25,038 nucleotides of DNA from Campylobacteraceae bacterium (GCA_019162915.1 JAFLKZ010000002.1:3992-29029); one strand, 5' to 3'. Shown: positions 1 through 8,112, counted from the first letter of the stretch. Program-made: numbers and translations. Notes: generated by a model from the letters alone, not told the origin.

Positions 1-735
1 AAACTTACCAATGCGGGAGAAGAAGTTTTTCGAGTCGCTCAAAAATTAGAAAAACATATCCTTTCTGCTGAGAGAGAAATGCTTCGATTAGTGAACAAAG
101 AGGTTATTTTCATATTAGGGGCATCTCCTGTTATCGGAAATTATATCCTCCCTAACTTTCTCAATGACATTCAAGACGCCATTAAAAATAATGTCATGCT
201 AAGAGTCGACAATGCACAAGAAGTAACAGAAAAGCTACTCGATAAAAAAGTGGATTTAGCACTTATTGAAGCGCCTTTGTTTCAAGAAGGCATCATTTAC
301 CGTGAGTGGATGGAAGATGAATTAGTCATTGCTAGCCGTTCTCCGCTTCCAAAAATCATTAAAAAAGAAGACTTATTTACTTTTAACTGGATATGCAGAG
401 AAGAAGAGTCTAGTACGCGTAAAGTCATTCATGATACTTTTGAAAAGATAGATGTTGATTGTAAAAGTTTTAAAATTAAAAGTATTGTGACAAGTTCTAC
501 GGCAGTCAAGCAAACATTATTGAAAGCAAATCTTGAAGAAACTCCTACTGTTTCAATTCTTTCACGATATATCATTGCCGATGAAGTAGATCAAGGTCTT
601 TTGTATACAACAAAAATTAAGGGTTTGAAGCTTACACGAATGTTATATTTATGCTACATTAAAGATAGAAAGCATGATGCACTTATCGATAATGTGATTA
701 ACTATATTATGAATAAAAATACCATTAAGCCTTAG
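1..735 (+). CDS. LysR-type transcriptional regulator, 3' part
   Basis: The reading frame is open from base 1, so the gene starts upstream; 244 residues are visible. The first visible stretch (LTNAGEEVF) matches the end of a LysR winged helix-turn-helix and the start of the dimerisation helix, which runs to about visible residue 35. The remainder, with IFILGASPVIGNYILP and the typical EAPLFQEGI and ELVIASRSPLP segments, fits the LysR substrate-binding domain (two Rossmann-like lobes that sense a small-molecule co-inducer). Family assignment is firm, the ligand is unknown. The gene ends 8 bases before the convergent stop codon of the next gene and I see no terminator between them. Its usual divergent target gene would be upstream, outside the window. 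Confidence 0.87.
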   Translation, partial: KLTNAGEEVFRVAQKLEKHILSAEREMLRLVNKEVIFILGASPVIGNYILPNFLNDIQDAIKNNVMLRVDNAQEVTEKLLDKKVDLALIEAPLFQEGIIYREWMEDELVIASRSPLPKIIKKEDLFTFNWICREEESSTRKVIHDTFEKIDVDCKSFKIKSIVTSSTAVKQTLLKANLEETPTVSILSRYIIADEVDQGLLYTTKIKGLKLTRMLYLCYIKDRKHDALIDNVINYIMNKNTIKP

Positions 736-743
736 TGTATTTT

Positions 744-1196
744 TTACTTCTTTAAAAGTTTTTGATTTTGGGGATTTGACATTAATGCGTCCATAGATCT
801 TTTAATCCCCTTTTCTTCTACACTTTTATTTTGCACTTTTAGAGGAGTACCTAAATTAATAAAAATAGGTATCTCCTCAACAATAATCTGCAAAATAGCT
901 TCTAGGGGAACACTAACCAATGATCCAAAATTATCAGTTCCAAATCCCGCTTCAAAACTAATGTAGTTATCACTTATTTGTGTACTTTCAAAGGTGTAAC
1001 CTGCTAAAAAAAACATCGTAATAGATTTAAAGTTTTTGCTAATATGAGGAGGAAGGGCTGGATCAAATGTTACATCTGAGATATTAGTCAATATCGAAAA
1101 ATTAATCCCTCGTTTCAGCAATAGTTCTGCAATGTCATGCGCATTTTTTTTCATCAAAGCATTAAAATCATCACTATGCAACATCTCTTCAAGCAT
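744..1196 (-). CDS. SspB-like small protein, possible ClpXP adaptor
   Basis: This 150-residue protein has no obvious textbook name, but its middle resembles SspB, the adaptor that delivers ssrA-tagged proteins to ClpXP. Residues 78-101 (YISFEAGFG, then SVPLEAIL) line up with the SspB core (RFNARFGG, SVPLAAVL in the E. coli protein), an N-terminal helix of about 12-30 fits the SspB dimer helix, and the tail ends in QKLLKK, loosely like the LRVVK tail by which SspB docks on ClpX. A second reading is simply a conserved Campylobacterota protein of unknown role. The ATG overlaps the end of pepF by 8 bases, so it is the last gene of the pyrB operon and probably translationally coupled. Function is inferred from motif resemblance only. 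Confidence 0.6.
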   Translation of the reverse strand: MLEEMLHSDDFNALMKKNAHDIAELLLKRGINFSILTNISDVTFDPALPPHISKNFKSITMFFLAGYTFESTQISDNYISFEAGFGTDNFGSLVSVPLEAILQIIVEEIPIFINLGTPLKVQNKSVEEKGIKRSMDALMSNPQNQKLLKK

Positions 1197-2910
1197 CGCT
1201 CATTCCTTTAAATTCTTCTAATAAGTTTTCTATTTCACCAATTCCCAACTTCCAAAAATTCTCATCTTCGATATCGAAATGAAACTTTTTAATCAACTCT
1301 TTAGGACTTTGGCTACCACCTGCGGATAGAAAACTCACATAATTTTTGACAAATTCTTCTTTGTCACTTTGTTTGTATAAACCATAAAGAGCTAAGACCA
1401 AAAGTTGCCCATAACTATACGCATAACAGTAAAAAGGAGAATGTATAAAATGCGGTATATAACTCCACCACATCTTATAATCATCACTTAGTTTAATGCT
1501 ATCACCAAACATTTTCTTACTTTCTTGCATCCAATACTTATTAAAAGTGTTCAAATCCAATTCACCTTCGTGACTATGTACGGCCCGCTCAAAAGTTGTA
1601 AAATTAATTTGTCGGTACAACGTTGAGAAGATATCTTCAATCTTAGAAGCATACAAAGAGAGTTTTTCTTTATCTTTGAGTGTATTTTTGATGTAATCGA
1701 AAACCAACATTTCTGCAAAAACAGAAGCGGTTTCAGAGGTGGTCAATGGCGTATCTGAACCTAAATATCCTACATCAGAAGAGAGATATTGATGGATAGC
1801 GTGACCTAATTCATGGGCCAATGTAAAAAGATCTCTTCGAGTATCGGTATGATTTAACAAAACGTAAGGATGCGTGTTGGGTGTAGCGGGATGAGAGAAC
1901 GCACCCCCTCTTTTTCTATCTTTTGGTAACACATCGATCCAACCCTCATCAAAAGCTTTTTTGGCTATATCGTAAAACTTTGGACTAAAGCTTTTAAAAG
2001 CATCTAAGACAATTTTTTTAGAGGATTCAAAATCATACACTTCTTTTGAATCATCAAGTGGAGCATATCTGTCATATTCATACAATGTTTCTAGTCCTAG
2101 TAACTTTGCTTTTTTATAATAATAACCTTGCACCAAATCAAAACTACCCTCTGCCGTTTTGATTAAAGCATCAACACTCTTTTGTGTTATTTTATTATCC
2201 ATATGACGAGGTTGTTCTGCATTTTTATAGCCCCGAAGGTCACATTCACTGGCAAGATCCGCTTTAATCATATTAAAGATGTATCCTAAAAGTGGCTGGT
2301 GTGGCTTTAATCCTTTCGTAAAAGAAGATGCTGCTTTTTTACGTACATCTCGCGAACTGTCTTGCAATTTACTTAAAATTTCTTCTTCTGAGAGTTTTTT
2401 ACCTTCATATGAAAATTTCAATCGACTAAAATGCTCATCAAAAAGTCTACTAAAAGCCGAAGCCGATGTCATCTCTTTTTTAAGTAAAATACGCTCTTCC
2501 TTTTGGGTTAACTGGTATGGTTTTTCTTCCAAGAGTGATTCTAAAAAGAACTTATATTTAGGAGATGACGCAATGAGATCTTCTTGTTTTATTTTAGATA
2601 ATTTGTTAAATTCAAGTTCAAAGAAAAGTAAATTTTCCGCAATGTTGGTCTGCTCTTGTTGATACTTTGCATAAAATCCACCGTTGTCACTGTTTTGCGC
2701 AAACTTTAAAAAAGCGTATGTCATCACACGACCTAAAACTTGATTGATAGATTCATACTCTCTAATTGCTTCTAAAAATTCATTGGCACTTAACGCACCT
2801 AATTTTCCTTTACAAACAGACTCAAAGCTTTTTGCTCTTTGTGCTGCATCTTGTAAATCTGTATCCAATAGTTCTTCAGTTTTATATAACGCCGATAAAT
2901 CCCAATCCAA
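1189..2910 (-). CDS. pepF: Oligoendopeptidase F family M3 metallopeptidase
   Basis: Cytoplasmic zinc peptidase of 573 residues, the usual length for M3B oligoendopeptidase F, which cleaves short peptides during peptide recycling. The zinc site is HELGH at 366-370 with the third ligand Glu393 in ETASVFAE; the N-terminal lobe is helical. The start is a TTG (MDWDLSALYK, as in relatives) preceded by AAGGG seven bases upstream, inside the end of pabC, only 2 bases away. Fourth gene of the pyrB operon; its end overlaps the SspB-like gene. No signal peptide. The link to pyrimidine and folate genes is probably historical gene order, since as I recall C. jejuni also has a peptidase gene beside pyrB. 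Confidence 0.94.
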   Translation of the reverse strand: MDWDLSALYKTEELLDTDLQDAAQRAKSFESVCKGKLGALSANEFLEAIREYESINQVLGRVMTYAFLKFAQNSDNGGFYAKYQQEQTNIAENLLFFELEFNKLSKIKQEDLIASSPKYKFFLESLLEEKPYQLTQKEERILLKKEMTSASAFSRLFDEHFSRLKFSYEGKKLSEEEILSKLQDSSRDVRKKAASSFTKGLKPHQPLLGYIFNMIKADLASECDLRGYKNAEQPRHMDNKITQKSVDALIKTAEGSFDLVQGYYYKKAKLLGLETLYEYDRYAPLDDSKEVYDFESSKKIVLDAFKSFSPKFYDIAKKAFDEGWIDVLPKDRKRGGAFSHPATPNTHPYVLLNHTDTRRDLFTLAHELGHAIHQYLSSDVGYLGSDTPLTTSETASVFAEMLVFDYIKNTLKDKEKLSLYASKIEDIFSTLYRQINFTTFERAVHSHEGELDLNTFNKYWMQESKKMFGDSIKLSDDYKMWWSYIPHFIHSPFYCYAYSYGQLLVLALYGLYKQSDKEEFVKNYVSFLSAGGSQSPKELIKKFHFDIEDENFWKLGIGEIENLLEEFKGMSDA

Positions 2911-2912
2911 TT

Positions 2913-3509
2913 TTAATCCCTTGTAATGCGAACATTTTCTATTATTTTAAATCCAATAAGTGCATTCATTATAGCAAATTTATCCGCTTTTTGGATAGCC
3001 TCACTGTCTAAATCTTCAACACTTAAAAATCCACTCTCCAAGAGTCTACTTCTTGTTGTTCCCTCTAATAAAGGCTTATTTGGCGTAAGCCATACCCCAT
3101 CAATGTGCAATGCTATATTGGCGATCGAGGTATCACAAAGCAAACCATTTTTAGTGATAATGATATCATCATACCCTTCTTTTAAGAGTGCATTGAGGGC
3201 AACTCTATCGCATAATTTATGCGTATATTCGATAGAAGATTCTACTACGTAAAAAGAGTTTATAGTACGTGGAGGATAAGGGATATATTCTATTTTTAAA
3301 ATTTCTTCTGCATATTCAACACGTACTTTACATGTAAACGCTTTTGGAGGAGAAAGGAGAGATGAAAGGGTTATAGAATCGAAGGCTCCATAAAGTTCAG
3401 CCCTTGTTTTGTCAAACCTCTTTTGGTGAAAGCGTATATTTTGTAGCTCGCCATCCATTGATTTGATTGTTTCAAAAGCTGGGTATATAGACTTTTGCGC
3501 ACATTTCAT
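2913..3509 (-). CDS. pabC: Aminodeoxychorismate lyase-like class IV PLP enzyme
   Basis: Fold-type IV PLP protein of about 198 residues, most likely 4-amino-4-deoxychorismate lyase, which releases p-aminobenzoate for folate. Visible signs are the N-terminal AFETIKSMDGELQNIRFHQKRFD pattern in which HQKRFD is the family hallmark, a probable PLP lysine K98 in THKLCDR, the TSIANIAL loop, and TPNKPLLEGTTRSRLL. It is shorter than the E. coli enzyme (about 270). The frame stays open to a GTG at 3530, but I choose the second ATG of a pair (3509), with AGGA five bases upstream; it overlaps the end of pabB by 38 bases. Placement directly behind pabB supports the role; a branched-chain or D-amino acid aminotransferase of the same family is the alternative. 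Confidence 0.82.
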   Translation of the reverse strand: MKCAQKSIYPAFETIKSMDGELQNIRFHQKRFDKTRAELYGAFDSITLSSLLSPPKAFTCKVRVEYAEEILKIEYIPYPPRTINSFYVVESSIEYTHKLCDRVALNALLKEGYDDIIITKNGLLCDTSIANIALHIDGVWLTPNKPLLEGTTRSRLLESGFLSVEDLDSEAIQKADKFAIMNALIGFKIIENVRITRD

Positions 3510-4437
3510 CATATTCCTTTTGTGGTTCACTCAAAAGCGTAATACCGCCTCCACTTTTAAAAACATAGCCCTCTTCCCCTTTTTCCAAAAAGCGAATCAT
3601 CACGGCACTATCTAAATTTTCACCATCATAAATGCCAAAAACACCACTAAAAAAACCTCTATCATAAGCTTCTATTGCTTCGATAATCTCGATACTTTTT
3701 TTCTTAGGAGTACCCGATATTGAACCAGCAGGAAGCATTAAGGAGAGCATATCTCCTATCTTTTCATGCCAATCATCTTCTACTTTTCCTACAATTTTGG
3801 AGCTTACATGTAAAAGTTCTCTCTCACCTGCTTGTATCTTTTCAACATATCGAAATGCCTCAACACGCACTTCTTTAGCAACCATAGAAAGGTCATTGCG
3901 CAATAAATCGACGACCATGACATGTTCTGCCATCTCTTTTTCATCGGCTAAAATTAAAGCTTCAGCATCGAGGATAGTCGCATCTATCGTTCCTTTCATA
4001 GGATAGGTACTGATAGAATTTCCCTCTATTTTAACAAATCTCTCTGGGGAAAAACAGACAAAACGGTCTTTAATGTAAAGTTTAAAAGGAGCATTTGCAC
4101 TGTAAAAAGCCTCTTCCATATCCATATCATTGCTAATTTTTGTCTTCGAAGTAAGATTAAGAAGATAGGTATTACCACTTTTGATTTGCTCTATGACAGA
4201 CTCAAACTTTTCAAGATAGTTTGCATATAAAAGAGGCTCTTTTCTCAAAATAAATTCTTTACATGTAAACGGATTTTTACCAGCGTTAGAAAGCCCCTCA
4301 AGTGTATATAAAATATCTTTCCCCATACTTTTAAGAGGAAGAACGATAAATTCACTTTTGGCGTAATTGACGGCGAAAAAAAAGGGTTCTCTTCTTTTAC
4401 CCAACTCATTTAAAGAGGTGGCAAAATTAATGGGCAA
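3472..4437 (-). CDS. pabB: Aminodeoxychorismate synthase component I
   Basis: Converts chorismate and ammonia or glutamine-derived nitrogen to 4-amino-4-deoxychorismate in folate synthesis. At 321 residues it is the short form with only the chorismate-binding domain. The diagnostic PMKGT at 146-150 carries Lys148, the covalent nucleophile typical of PabB (TrpE has Ala there); EHVMVVDLLRNDL at 171-183 and LMLPAGSISGTPK at 233-245 are further signature stretches. The start is a TTG (MPINFATS) with GGAG seven bases before it, overlapping the end of pyrB by 11 bases, so it is probably coupled. No glutaminase partner (PabA/TrpG) lies in the window. The final bases overlap pabC in another frame. 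Confidence 0.92.
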   Translation of the reverse strand: MPINFATSLNELGKRREPFFFAVNYAKSEFIVLPLKSMGKDILYTLEGLSNAGKNPFTCKEFILRKEPLLYANYLEKFESVIEQIKSGNTYLLNLTSKTKISNDMDMEEAFYSANAPFKLYIKDRFVCFSPERFVKIEGNSISTYPMKGTIDATILDAEALILADEKEMAEHVMVVDLLRNDLSMVAKEVRVEAFRYVEKIQAGERELLHVSSKIVGKVEDDWHEKIGDMLSLMLPAGSISGTPKKKSIEIIEAIEAYDRGFFSGVFGIYDGENLDSAVMIRFLEKGEEGYVFKSGGGITLLSEPQKEYDEMCAKVYIPSF

Positions 4438-5299
4438 TCAGCTTCTCCAAAACAGCCATACGAACAGCAACACCATTTTTCACTTGATCCAATATCTTGG
4501 AGCGAGGATCTTTCATCATCATGTCATCCACATCTATATTTCGATTCACAGGACCTGGGTGAAGTAAGATAATATCTCTATCCCCAACAAGCTTTGAAGT
4601 AATACAAAAATCATTAGCATAATCTTTCAGTGACGCATAAATTTGATTGGTATGACGCTCCGTCTGCGTTCTCAAACTCATAATCACATCCACGTTATCA
4701 ATCACATCTTCAATTCTAGAAAAAGTAGGCAATGAGGTTTGTGGTAAAAAATGAGGAGGCGCTACGAGCACCACATTAAGACCTGCTCGACCTAACAGCT
4801 CTATATTGCTATTGGCAACACGAGAATTTTTGATATCTCCTACAATCGCAACGGTGCAACCTTTGGTTTCACCAAAGTGTTTTCTAATCGTAAAAAGATC
4901 CAATAAAGCTTGTGTAGGATGAGCGTGGCTACCATCTCCTCCATTAATAATAGGACAATTAACATAATGCGCAAGGATGTGTGGAACACCAGAGCTTTTA
5001 TGTCGAACCACAATGGCATCAGGGCCCATTGCATCAAGATTTGCTGCCGTATCAAAAAGTGTTTCACCTTTACTCGATGAACTTTTAGAAACATCAAGGC
5101 TCACAACATCAGCGCCAAGCCTTTTTGCAGCTATCTCAAAACTACTACGTGTTCGTGTTGAATTTTCAAAAAAAATCGTTATAACCATTTTATTTTTGAG
5201 AATATCACGTGGTTTTTCATCCAAAAATAATGTAGCTCTCTCAAAAAGTTCTTCAATCTCCTTAAGAGAAAAATCTCGACTATTAATAAGATGATTCAC
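4427..5299 (-). CDS. pyrB: Aspartate carbamoyltransferase catalytic chain
   Basis: First committed step of pyrimidine synthesis: carbamoyl phosphate plus aspartate to carbamoyl aspartate. The 290-residue length fits. Carbamoyl phosphate site STRTR is at 47-51, the mobile loop SSSSKGETLFDTAANL around 73-88, HPTQALLDLF at 127-136 and the HPGPVNRNIDVDD loop near 247-259. The start is GTG with AAGGAG six bases upstream. It is the first gene of a five-gene minus-strand operon (pyrB, pabB, pabC, pepF, SspB-like). No regulatory chain PyrI is seen nearby. Confidence 0.96.
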   Translation of the reverse strand: MNHLINSRDFSLKEIEELFERATLFLDEKPRDILKNKMVITIFFENSTRTRSSFEIAAKRLGADVVSLDVSKSSSSKGETLFDTAANLDAMGPDAIVVRHKSSGVPHILAHYVNCPIINGGDGSHAHPTQALLDLFTIRKHFGETKGCTVAIVGDIKNSRVANSNIELLGRAGLNVVLVAPPHFLPQTSLPTFSRIEDVIDNVDVIMSLRTQTERHTNQIYASLKDYANDFCITSKLVGDRDIILLHPGPVNRNIDVDDMMMKDPRSKILDQVKNGVAVRMAVLEKLIAH

Positions 5300-5325
5300 C
5301 TTACACTCCTTTATTTATTTGAAAA

Positions 5326-5334
5326 ATAATAGCA
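5326..5334 (-). promoter_or_regulatory. Extended -10 promoter element for pyrB operon
   Basis: Read on the minus strand this is TGCTATTAT, a good extended -10. It lies 26 bases before the pyrB GTG, leaving a short leader that contains only the AAGGAG ribosome site. No attenuator or PyrR-type leader fits in so short a space. Campylobacterota promoters commonly lack a conserved -35 box, and none is evident here. Confidence 0.5.
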
Positions 5335-5386
5335 AATTTTGACTGTGATTTCCCAAAATTTAATTAACACTCCATTCACAACATTA

Positions 5387-5395
5387 TGATAAAAT
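5387..5395 (+). promoter_or_regulatory. Extended -10 promoter element for the glycine-zipper gene
   Basis: TGATAAAAT, 19 bases before the ATG at 5415. The same nine bases occur in front of glnA at 22056, which supports the reading of both as sigma70 extended -10 elements. No clear -35 box. Confidence 0.45.
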
Positions 5396-5414
5396 TACTT
5401 TAAAAAAGGAGAGA

Positions 5415-5948
5415 ATGATGAATAAATTGTATTTTTCAAGTTTTATAATATTTTGTAGCGCTGTCCTTTGTGCTGAGAGTATCACCTTTCAAGAGGAAGT
5501 AAGAGTCATCACCAGCAAACCAGAATACCGCATGGTCACAACAAGAGTACCTTTTCAAGAGTGTTGGGATGAACAAATCGAAGTCAGGTATCAGCCTCAA
5601 CCAAGTAACGATGGAAGTAGCGGAGTGGCAGGAGCCGTCATTGGGGGTATTGCAGGTGGAATTTTAGGACACCAAGTTGGTGGAGGAAGTGGTAAAACTG
5701 CCGCAACTGTGGGAGGCGCCGTTATTGGTACGCTTGTAGGTAAAAATATAGGGGAACAAAATAGTAATAACTATGCGCCTGCTCCCAATTATCGAACCGA
5801 GAGAAGATGTACCACACGCTATGAAGAGAAAAGTTCTGAGAAATTCATTGGCTATAAAAATATAGCCAACTATAAGAACCAAACTATCATTAAATATTCC
5901 GACCAACCATTAGAGTTTATCCGCCTCAATATCAATGTGAGCTATTAA
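5415..5948 (+). CDS. Secreted glycine-zipper 2TM-domain protein
   Basis: A 177-residue envelope protein of unknown exact role. Residues 1-20 form a signal peptide ending LCA before ESITF; the residue before Cys19 is Leu, so it does not fit a lipobox. Residues 70-113 are a glycine zipper (GAVIGGIAGGILGHQVGGG then VGGAVIGTLVGKNIG), as in SlyB and rickettsial 17-kDa antigen families, which insert in or associate with the outer membrane. Two cysteines at 50 and 132 flank the zipper and could form a disulfide. The ribosome site AAAGGAG is close to the first of two consecutive ATGs, so the second (5418) may be the real start. The last 39 bases overlap bioD on the other strand. Confidence 0.8.
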   Translation: MMNKLYFSSFIIFCSAVLCAESITFQEEVRVITSKPEYRMVTTRVPFQECWDEQIEVRYQPQPSNDGSSGVAGAVIGGIAGGILGHQVGGGSGKTAATVGGAVIGTLVGKNIGEQNSNNYAPAPNYRTERRCTTRYEEKSSEKFIGYKNIANYKNQTIIKYSDQPLEFIRLNINVSY

Positions 5949-6584
5949 ACTCTTCGTAATCTCCTCCATATTGTCTTGAACACTTAGTACTCTGCCAAAA
6001 AGTTTTTTCAAAAATGGCAGAGTCGTTTCATCGAAATCTTTTCGCTCTTCTTTAAAATTTACACACCACTCATAATCGTCTACGCCTAGTGAATCAAGCA
6101 AATGCAAAGAGAGCAATATATCGTTAATGCCCCCAAGGTTTTGATGACTGATAAGTAAAGTTTTGGCATTAAAAATTCTTATAAAATCATACATGTAAAG
6201 GTCATCTTCAATAGGAACTAAAAGACCACCAGCCCCTTCGATAAGAACAACATCACATAATGCTTCGATTTTAAAATAGGCTTTTTCCAAGACTTCCAAA
6301 TTTATTTTTTTCTTGCCTTTGGCAACATAAGGAGATGCGGGCAGTGAAAATTGGTAAGGAACGATATCTTTGAGTTTAAGCTTTTCAAGTAAAGGATTGT
6401 GCTTTTTAGCTGTTTCAAACAGGAGATTACCATCCTCTGGTACATCACAAACACCCGTTTCAATAGGCTTAAAAACACCTACTTTCAATCCTTTTTGACT
6501 TAAATGTTCTATAAGCTTAATTGTTGTGTAAGTTTTGCCAATATCCGTATTGGTCGCAGTAATAAAAATCGGTTTGTGTTTCAT
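5910..6584 (-). CDS. bioD: Dethiobiotin synthetase
   Basis: ATP-dependent ureido ring closure from 7,8-diaminopelargonate and CO2 to dethiobiotin, the step before BioB. About 224 residues. The P-loop reads TNTDIGKT near the N-terminus (more often GTDTxVGKT), followed by FKPIETG with the substrate-binding lysine and EGAGGLLVPI near 118. The frame reaches a TTG at 6590, but the ATG at 6584 gives the family-like start MKHKPIFITATNTD, with only a weak AAAGAG ribosome site. No other bio gene is in the window. Its 3' end overlaps the convergent glycine-zipper gene by 39 bases. Confidence 0.93.
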   Translation of the reverse strand: MKHKPIFITATNTDIGKTYTTIKLIEHLSQKGLKVGVFKPIETGVCDVPEDGNLLFETAKKHNPLLEKLKLKDIVPYQFSLPASPYVAKGKKKINLEVLEKAYFKIEALCDVVLIEGAGGLLVPIEDDLYMYDFIRIFNAKTLLISHQNLGGINDILLSLHLLDSLGVDDYEWCVNFKEERKDFDETTLPFLKKLFGRVLSVQDNMEEITKSLIAHIDIEADKL

Positions 6585-6633
6585 AGTCAACTCTTTTTAA
6601 CGAATTATAACATAGAAGTAACCATTCAAAGAT

Positions 6634-6670
6634 AGAAAAAAAGAAGAAGAGCGGTATAGGCAACCGCTCT
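6634..6670 (-). terminator. Rho-independent terminator of the small membrane protein gene
   Basis: An 8-bp perfect stem (AGAGCGGT at 6648-6655 with its complement at 6663-6670, 7-base loop) is followed on the minus strand by a T-rich tract of TTCTTC and seven Ts. It lies 9 bases after the stop codon of the membrane protein gene and 45 bases before bioD, so bioD must have its own promoter or depend on read-through. Confidence 0.8.
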
Positions 6671-6679
6671 AAGATATCG

Positions 6680-7102
6680 TTACGAAAGAATATACCGGGT
6701 TAAAAAAGCAAAGGCAGCCGCTGCAATATGAGGCGCTCCATATAAAAATCCTGCAAAAACTTTGACCAAAATACTCTTGTTATATTTCAATGCAAAGATA
6801 ATAACTGAGCCAAGAAAAGTGGTAAGAAAAATATAAGCTAAAGCATGGATAAGTCCATAAGATGGATTGTAACTAAGCGTTGCCAAAACCAAAGAGACGA
6901 CATAACTTGTACCAAAAAATCTTAAAGAGTTCTTGACGGTGTCATAACGTTTAAATTTTTCATAAAAATCTTCAACGCTAGGAGGAAGTAATCCTTGTGA
7001 CTCTTTATCTTTTTTAGCTTGAATTGCTCTTTTTTCGAAGAACAAAAAAGCGCCTACTGTCGCGATAATACCAATGGGAACAATAATGGCTAATGCGTCC
7101 AT
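6680..7102 (-). CDS. Small four-helix membrane protein, unknown function
   Basis: I do not recognise this 140-residue protein. It shows four hydrophobic helices at about residues 4-22, 66-80, 83-105 and 112-138 (start at the ATG), with a charged cytoplasmic-type loop EKRAIQAKKDKESQG after the first. The ATG at 7102 has AAGGAG eight bases upstream; a TTG six bases earlier lies too close to that site. It is monocistronic, with its own terminator right after the stop. No catalytic motif is visible. Confidence 0.7.
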   Translation of the reverse strand: MDALAIIVPIGIIATVGAFLFFEKRAIQAKKDKESQGLLPPSVEDFYEKFKRYDTVKNSLRFFGTSYVVSLVLATLSYNPSYGLIHALAYIFLTTFLGSVIIFALKYNKSILVKVFAGFLYGAPHIAAAAFAFLTRYILS

Positions 7103-7234
7103 AAACAACTCTCCTTAACTTATAATGTAATACTATTGTAACGATGGTTCGTTTGTCCCTTCCTTAAATAAATACGTTAATAATACAAAAAGTATCTTAT
7201 GGTAACACTTCCTCTTTTTGTTTATAGAAAATGG

Positions 7235-8098
7235 TTATTTAAATTTAATAGGAACACAAAAATCAAGGTCAAACTGCTCTTGTGCATTCACAAAATGGTT
7301 CTGACGATAGATGGCAAACGAAGGCAATGCTACTTTTTCATACACACTTTGAGGTAGCCATTCATGATAAATAACATCCATATACTTTTTCAAATCCCCA
7401 TAAATGCCCTTTAAGGAAAAAATGGCACAAAAAGTTTGAGGGATTTTCATGATACCTATTTCACCACTGCGGTAAAATTTTTTATCTTTAGGTAATTCTA
7501 AACATGCTACATAATGACACTGCGAAGCTTCTACAAAACGAGGATTGCTATGGTGCAACGCTATCATGGTTTGTCTCTCAAAGGTGATACCTTCTTGTAT
7601 TGCCCATGCTTGAAGTTTCAGCCATGCAAGTTTGATGCTTCTATCGTATCCTTTATGTCTAACATACGCTACTTCATGAGAGGGAATGATGGCTATCTTT
7701 ACATGTAAAGGCATATTGGCATAGGTATAATCTCGCTTTTCATTGAGCGGATCGACTTCTTTCCATTTAGTGGGAGTAACACCAAATCGCTCTTTAAAAG
7801 CTTGGCAAAACGAAGCATTTGAGCTAAATCCTACTTCTTGAAGGATATGTGTCACCGTAACATCAGGCGTGAAAAGCAAAAGATTGGCGGCATGTTCTAG
7901 CTTCACCCTTTTAATATAAGCATGTAAACTCTCACCCACAATCTTCTTAAAAATACGGTTAAAATGAAAAGGTGACATCGCTACATGTAAAGATAATTCC
8001 TCTATAGTATAGTTCTTTTTAATATCACCATGGATAAGAAAAAGAACTTCATTTACCCGTTCTATATGGTCATTTTTAGTGGTTATTTTTTGTTTCAT
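7235..8098 (-). CDS. AraC-family regulator with GyrI-like effector domain
   Basis: 287 residues. Residues 12-112 are a double helix-turn-helix AraC domain (IEELSLHVAMSPFHFNRIF and ILQEVGFSSNASFCQAFKE, ending FGVTPTKWKE); residues 128-287 fit the GyrI-like small-molecule binding domain (LHVKIAIIPSHEVAYVRHKG; ending FDLDFCVPIKF), as in Rob and related multidrug-sensing regulators. The arrangement is HTH first, effector domain second. It is divergent from the aminotransferase gene with 100 bases between, so that gene and itself are plausible targets; the ligand is unknown. A perfect extended -10 ends just 6 bases before the ATG and no ribosome site is present, suggesting a leaderless mRNA. Confidence 0.88.
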   Translation of the reverse strand: MKQKITTKNDHIERVNEVLFLIHGDIKKNYTIEELSLHVAMSPFHFNRIFKKIVGESLHAYIKRVKLEHAANLLLFTPDVTVTHILQEVGFSSNASFCQAFKERFGVTPTKWKEVDPLNEKRDYTYANMPLHVKIAIIPSHEVAYVRHKGYDRSIKLAWLKLQAWAIQEGITFERQTMIALHHSNPRFVEASQCHYVACLELPKDKKFYRSGEIGIMKIPQTFCAIFSLKGIYGDLKKYMDVIYHEWLPQSVYEKVALPSFAIYRQNHFVNAQEQFDLDFCVPIKFK

Positions 8099-8103
8099 AA
8101 AAA

Positions 8104-8112
8104 ATTATAGCA
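8104..8112 (-). promoter_or_regulatory. Extended -10 promoter giving a leaderless AraC-family mRNA
   Basis: On the minus strand this reads TGCTATAAT. The A of the start codon is the sixth base after the hexamer, where transcription normally begins, so the message would have no 5' leader. There is no purine-rich ribosome site before the ATG. Confidence 0.6.

Noticed and set aside
5415..5471. Lipoprotein signal (lipobox) in the glycine-zipper protein
   Set aside because: The residue before Cys19 is Leu, whereas lipoboxes need Gly, Ala or Ser there; a standard signal peptide is the better reading.
7140..7153. Hairpin AACGA-TGGT-TCGTT upstream of the small membrane protein gene, considered as a terminator of the AraC-type gene
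   Set aside because: Only a 5-bp stem, over 80 bases beyond the stop and without a T-run; it could be an operator but nothing supports that.
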